From Methanobacteriota archaeon (lineage in GTDB: Archaea > Methanobacteriota > Methanobacteria > Methanobacteriales > Methanobacteriaceae), in the NCBI GenBank assembly GCA_023436175.1, contig JAEZKE010000115.1, forward strand, positions 1-33,012: a DNA stretch of 33,012 nt, read 5' to 3'. Positions 31,207-33,012 of the stretch are shown in pieces. The notes beneath the pieces were generated by a model. The model was not told where the DNA came from. It saw nothing but the letters and a program-made list of their open reading frames with translations, and did not search any database. The position numbers and the translations under genes were made by a program. Numbering within the stretch: the stretch's first letter is position 1; each line of letters starts with the position of its first letter.

Positions 31207-31986
31207 ATGTTTGAACACACTTTGGATGATTATGCTCATTCCAACGGCATTAAAAATGTAAATGAATATTTTAAAGTGTTATTTGCAATTTTAACCATGT
31301 TAGTGAGCCTGATATCCACATCACCAGTTATACCAATTACTATATTTTTTCTCATGACCTTTTTGATTATATTCAAGGCCAAAATCCCCCCTAAATTTTA
31401 TTTGAAGTTCACTGCAGTTCCATTTTTATTCGCACTCATAACCTTTGTTTTTATGTCAATTTTCTTTGGAGTTGGTGCTCATATTTTAGAACTTGGGATA
31501 TTCAATGTTGCAGTTACCGCAGATGGTTTTAATCTCGGGTTTCTTACCCTTGCAAGGATCATGGGAGGTTTTTCCTGTTTAGCTTTTTTAGCCCTTACAA
31601 CTCCTATGACTGAAATTTTTTCAATACTTGAAGACATTAAAATCCCCCAGATTGTCGTAGAACTTGCCATGCTTATGTATCGATATATATTTGTGTTTTT
31701 AGATGAAGCTGTTAACATGTACCACTCCCAGGAAACCAGACTGGGATATTCCAGCATTAAAAGAACTTATAAATCCATGGGCCTGCTTGCAAGCAATCTT
31801 TTTATAAAGACATGGTTACGCGGTGAACAGATTTATATAACTATGGAATCAAGATGTTATGGAGGATCTATTAAAACCTTCAAAACTCGTAAAGCTATAG
31901 GAACTAAAAATATTCTTTTATTATTATCCTTTGAATCCTTCCTTTTGCTTGGAACCTATTTAACATGGGGTTTAAATATTATATAA
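31207..31986 (+). CDS. cbiQ: Cobalt ECF transporter transmembrane component CbiQ
   Basis: The T component that couples the CbiO ATPase to CbiM. The 259 residues hold about five to six helices (residues 20-60, 65-90, 110-130 and near the C-terminus) and the two cytoplasmic coupling regions: MYRYIFVFLDEAVNMYHSQE and the short motif ESRCYGG, where most relatives have ARGF-type sequence. GGTGA lies seven bases before ATG 31207. It is 18 bases after cbiN in the same operon. Confidence 0.93.
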   Translation: MFEHTLDDYAHSNGIKNVNEYFKVLFAILTMLVSLISTSPVIPITIFFLMTFLIIFKAKIPPKFYLKFTAVPFLFALITFVFMSIFFGVGAHILELGIFNVAVTADGFNLGFLTLARIMGGFSCLAFLALTTPMTEIFSILEDIKIPQIVVELAMLMYRYIFVFLDEAVNMYHSQETRLGYSSIKRTYKSMGLLASNLFIKTWLRGEQIYITMESRCYGGSIKTFKTRKAIGTKNILLLLSFESFLLLGTYLTWGLNII

Positions 31987-32001
31987 AGCTAAAATAGCTT
32001 T
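31985..32001 (+). terminator. Hairpin between cbiQ and cbiO
   Basis: AAAGCTA-AAA-TAGCTTT forms a 7-bp stem starting within the cbiQ stop codon, followed by TTATTGATT. It may partly terminate transcription or protect the upstream mRNA end, adjusting the amount of CbiO to CbiMNQ. Confidence 0.4.
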
Positions 32002-32043
32002 TATTGATTAAATAGATAATTATACCATTATCTAGGTGAAATG

Positions 32044-32883
32044 ATGAATATAATTGAAACAAAAGATATCACATATGAATATCCTGACGGCACAGAAGCG
32101 CTTGATAAAGTCAATTTTAAAGCTGAAAAGGGTAAAATCATCGCACTACTTGGACCAAACGGCGCAGGGAAGTCAACATTATTTTTACATTTTAATGGAA
32201 TTTTAAGACCTACCTCTGGGAGCGTGCTGTTAAATGGTGAAGAAATAAAATACAATAAAAAGGATCTGATGCACGTAAGACAGAATGTAGGAATAGTTTT
32301 TCAAAATCCTGATGATCAGCTGTTTGCCCCAACAGTGCTAGAAGATGTAGCTTTCGGACCCATGAATCTCGGTTTATCAAAAGAAGAAGTGGAAAAACGA
32401 GTTGATGAATCTTTAAAACGTGTGGGAATGGAAGAATTTAAAAATAAAGCACCACATCACTTGAGTGGAGGCCAAAAAAAGAGGGTGGCAATTGCAGGTA
32501 TACTGGCTATGAAGCCGAAGATAATGGTGCTTGACGAGCCAACATCCGGCCTTGATCCAAAGGGAGCATCTCAAATACTTAAAATATTATACGAATTAAA
32601 CAAAGAGGGCATGACAATAATTATATCAACCCATGATGTTGATTTAGTGCCATTATATGCATACAGCGTTTATATAATAAGTAAAGGAAAAATTATAAAA
32701 GAGGGAAATCCTCAAGAAGTATTTGGGGATGTTAAAACCATAAGGGAAGCCAATTTAAGACTTCCAAGAATTGCACACCTCATGGAAATACTGGAAAAAG
32801 AAGATAAATTACCCTTTGATAAACCATATCCCCTTACCATAGGAGAAGCAAGGAAAAAATTGAAGGATCATTTTGACGATTAA
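32044..32883 (+). CDS. cbiO: Cobalt ECF transporter ATPase CbiO
   Basis: The ATP-binding component. All ABC motifs are present in its 279 residues: Walker A GPNGAGKST (37-45), Q-loop QNPDDQLFAPTV, signature LSGGQKKR, Walker B IMVLDEPTSGLD, and the switch histidine in STHDVD. A C-terminal region of about 50 residues is typical of CbiO/EcfA. It likely works as a homodimer. ATG 32044 is better spaced from GGTGA (32035-32039) than the ATG just before it at 32041. It is the last gene of the cobalt operon; ribC follows 16 bases later. Confidence 0.95.
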   Translation: MNIIETKDITYEYPDGTEALDKVNFKAEKGKIIALLGPNGAGKSTLFLHFNGILRPTSGSVLLNGEEIKYNKKDLMHVRQNVGIVFQNPDDQLFAPTVLEDVAFGPMNLGLSKEEVEKRVDESLKRVGMEEFKNKAPHHLSGGQKKRVAIAGILAMKPKIMVLDEPTSGLDPKGASQILKILYELNKEGMTIIISTHDVDLVPLYAYSVYIISKGKIIKEGNPQEVFGDVKTIREANLRLPRIAHLMEILEKEDKLPFDKPYPLTIGEARKKLKDHFDD

Positions 32884-32899
32884 ATAATGTGGTGATAAA

Positions 32900-33012
32900 A
32901 TGAAAGTAGGAATTTGTGATACCACTTTTGCACGGGTTGATATGGGTGCTCATGCAATAGATGAAATTAAACAGCATGTTGGGAATATAACTTTTATAAG
33001 ACGTACAGTGCC
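32900..33012 (+). CDS. ribC: Archaeal riboflavin synthase (start only)
   Basis: The first 37 residues, beginning MKVGICDTTFARVDMGAHAI, match the start of archaeal riboflavin synthase, the pentameric enzyme related to lumazine synthase that disproportionates two lumazine molecules into riboflavin; it is unrelated to bacterial riboflavin synthase. GGTGAT (32891-32896) precedes ATG 32900. It runs off the window. It may be read through from the cobalt operon. Confidence 0.92.
   Translation, partial: MKVGICDTTFARVDMGAHAIDEIKQHVGNITFIRRTV

Noticed and set aside
1..33012. tRNA or rRNA genes
   Set aside because: No T-loop-like GGTTCRAATCC or other RNA gene signature was found by eye on either strand.

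Overview
The window is AT-rich archaeal DNA, most likely from a mesophilic methanogen of the Methanobacteriales (Methanobacterium or a close relative). Supporting this are a 68-residue HMf-type histone, a TRAM-domain RNA-binding protein, archaeal-type deoxyhypusine synthase, archaeal riboflavin synthase, methanogen-type OMP decarboxylase, CbiMNQO cobalt transport, TATA/BRE-like promoters and GGAGGTGA-type ribosome binding sites. No tRNA, rRNA, CRISPR array or intact transposon was seen.

Layout. 1-5 kb: a partial unknown gene, NADH pyrophosphatase (nudC), a TrmB-family regulator and a YhgE/Pip membrane protein; the last two share an operator-like dyad. 5-7.4 kb: small proteins, a CDF zinc exporter and a frameshifted gene. 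7.8-9 kb: a ParA-type ATPase overlapping a small basic partner, which I read as a SegAB/ParAB-like DNA segregation pair. 9.3-12.4 kb: a SugE/Gdx exporter, then a MATE exporter followed by its MarR regulator, with dyads at the MATE promoter. 12.6-16.3 kb: a 52-residue membrane protein, a UbiA prenyltransferase, a dedA-ZIP pair and a small winged-helix protein. 16.5-19 kb: a decayed transporter, the TRAM protein, a DUF3892-like protein and a zinc-ribbon protein. 19.4-24.2 kb: an HTH-CBS protein, deoxyhypusine synthase, a YHS protein, a membrane protein, pyrF and a small acidic protein. 24.3-26.4 kb: a candidate small RNA, a broken ferredoxin, an intact NifX-like protein, a broken NifX-like protein and decayed promoter/gene starts. 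26.6-33 kb: a cbiMN pair, SpoIIM-like protein and histone, then a full cbiMNQO operon followed by ribC, which is cut by the window end.

Most notable signals. (1) Intergenic 23-bp palindromes with 11-nt arms of consensus TTATnCAsTTA/TAAsTGnATAA, in tandem at 24-bp period in several places, with weaker relatives in front of the ParA-type gene; they may be centromere-like sites for the ParA partner. (2) A candidate minus-strand small RNA (about 24330-24410) whose 14-bp stem carries an anti-Shine-Dalgarno CCUCCU loop. (3) A cobalt-uptake CbiM paralogue with CSHPC where its sister has TSHPT at the metal site. (4) Matching operator-like dyads for the TrmB regulator and, separately, the MATE/MarR pair. 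(5) A graveyard of NifX/ferredoxin genes.
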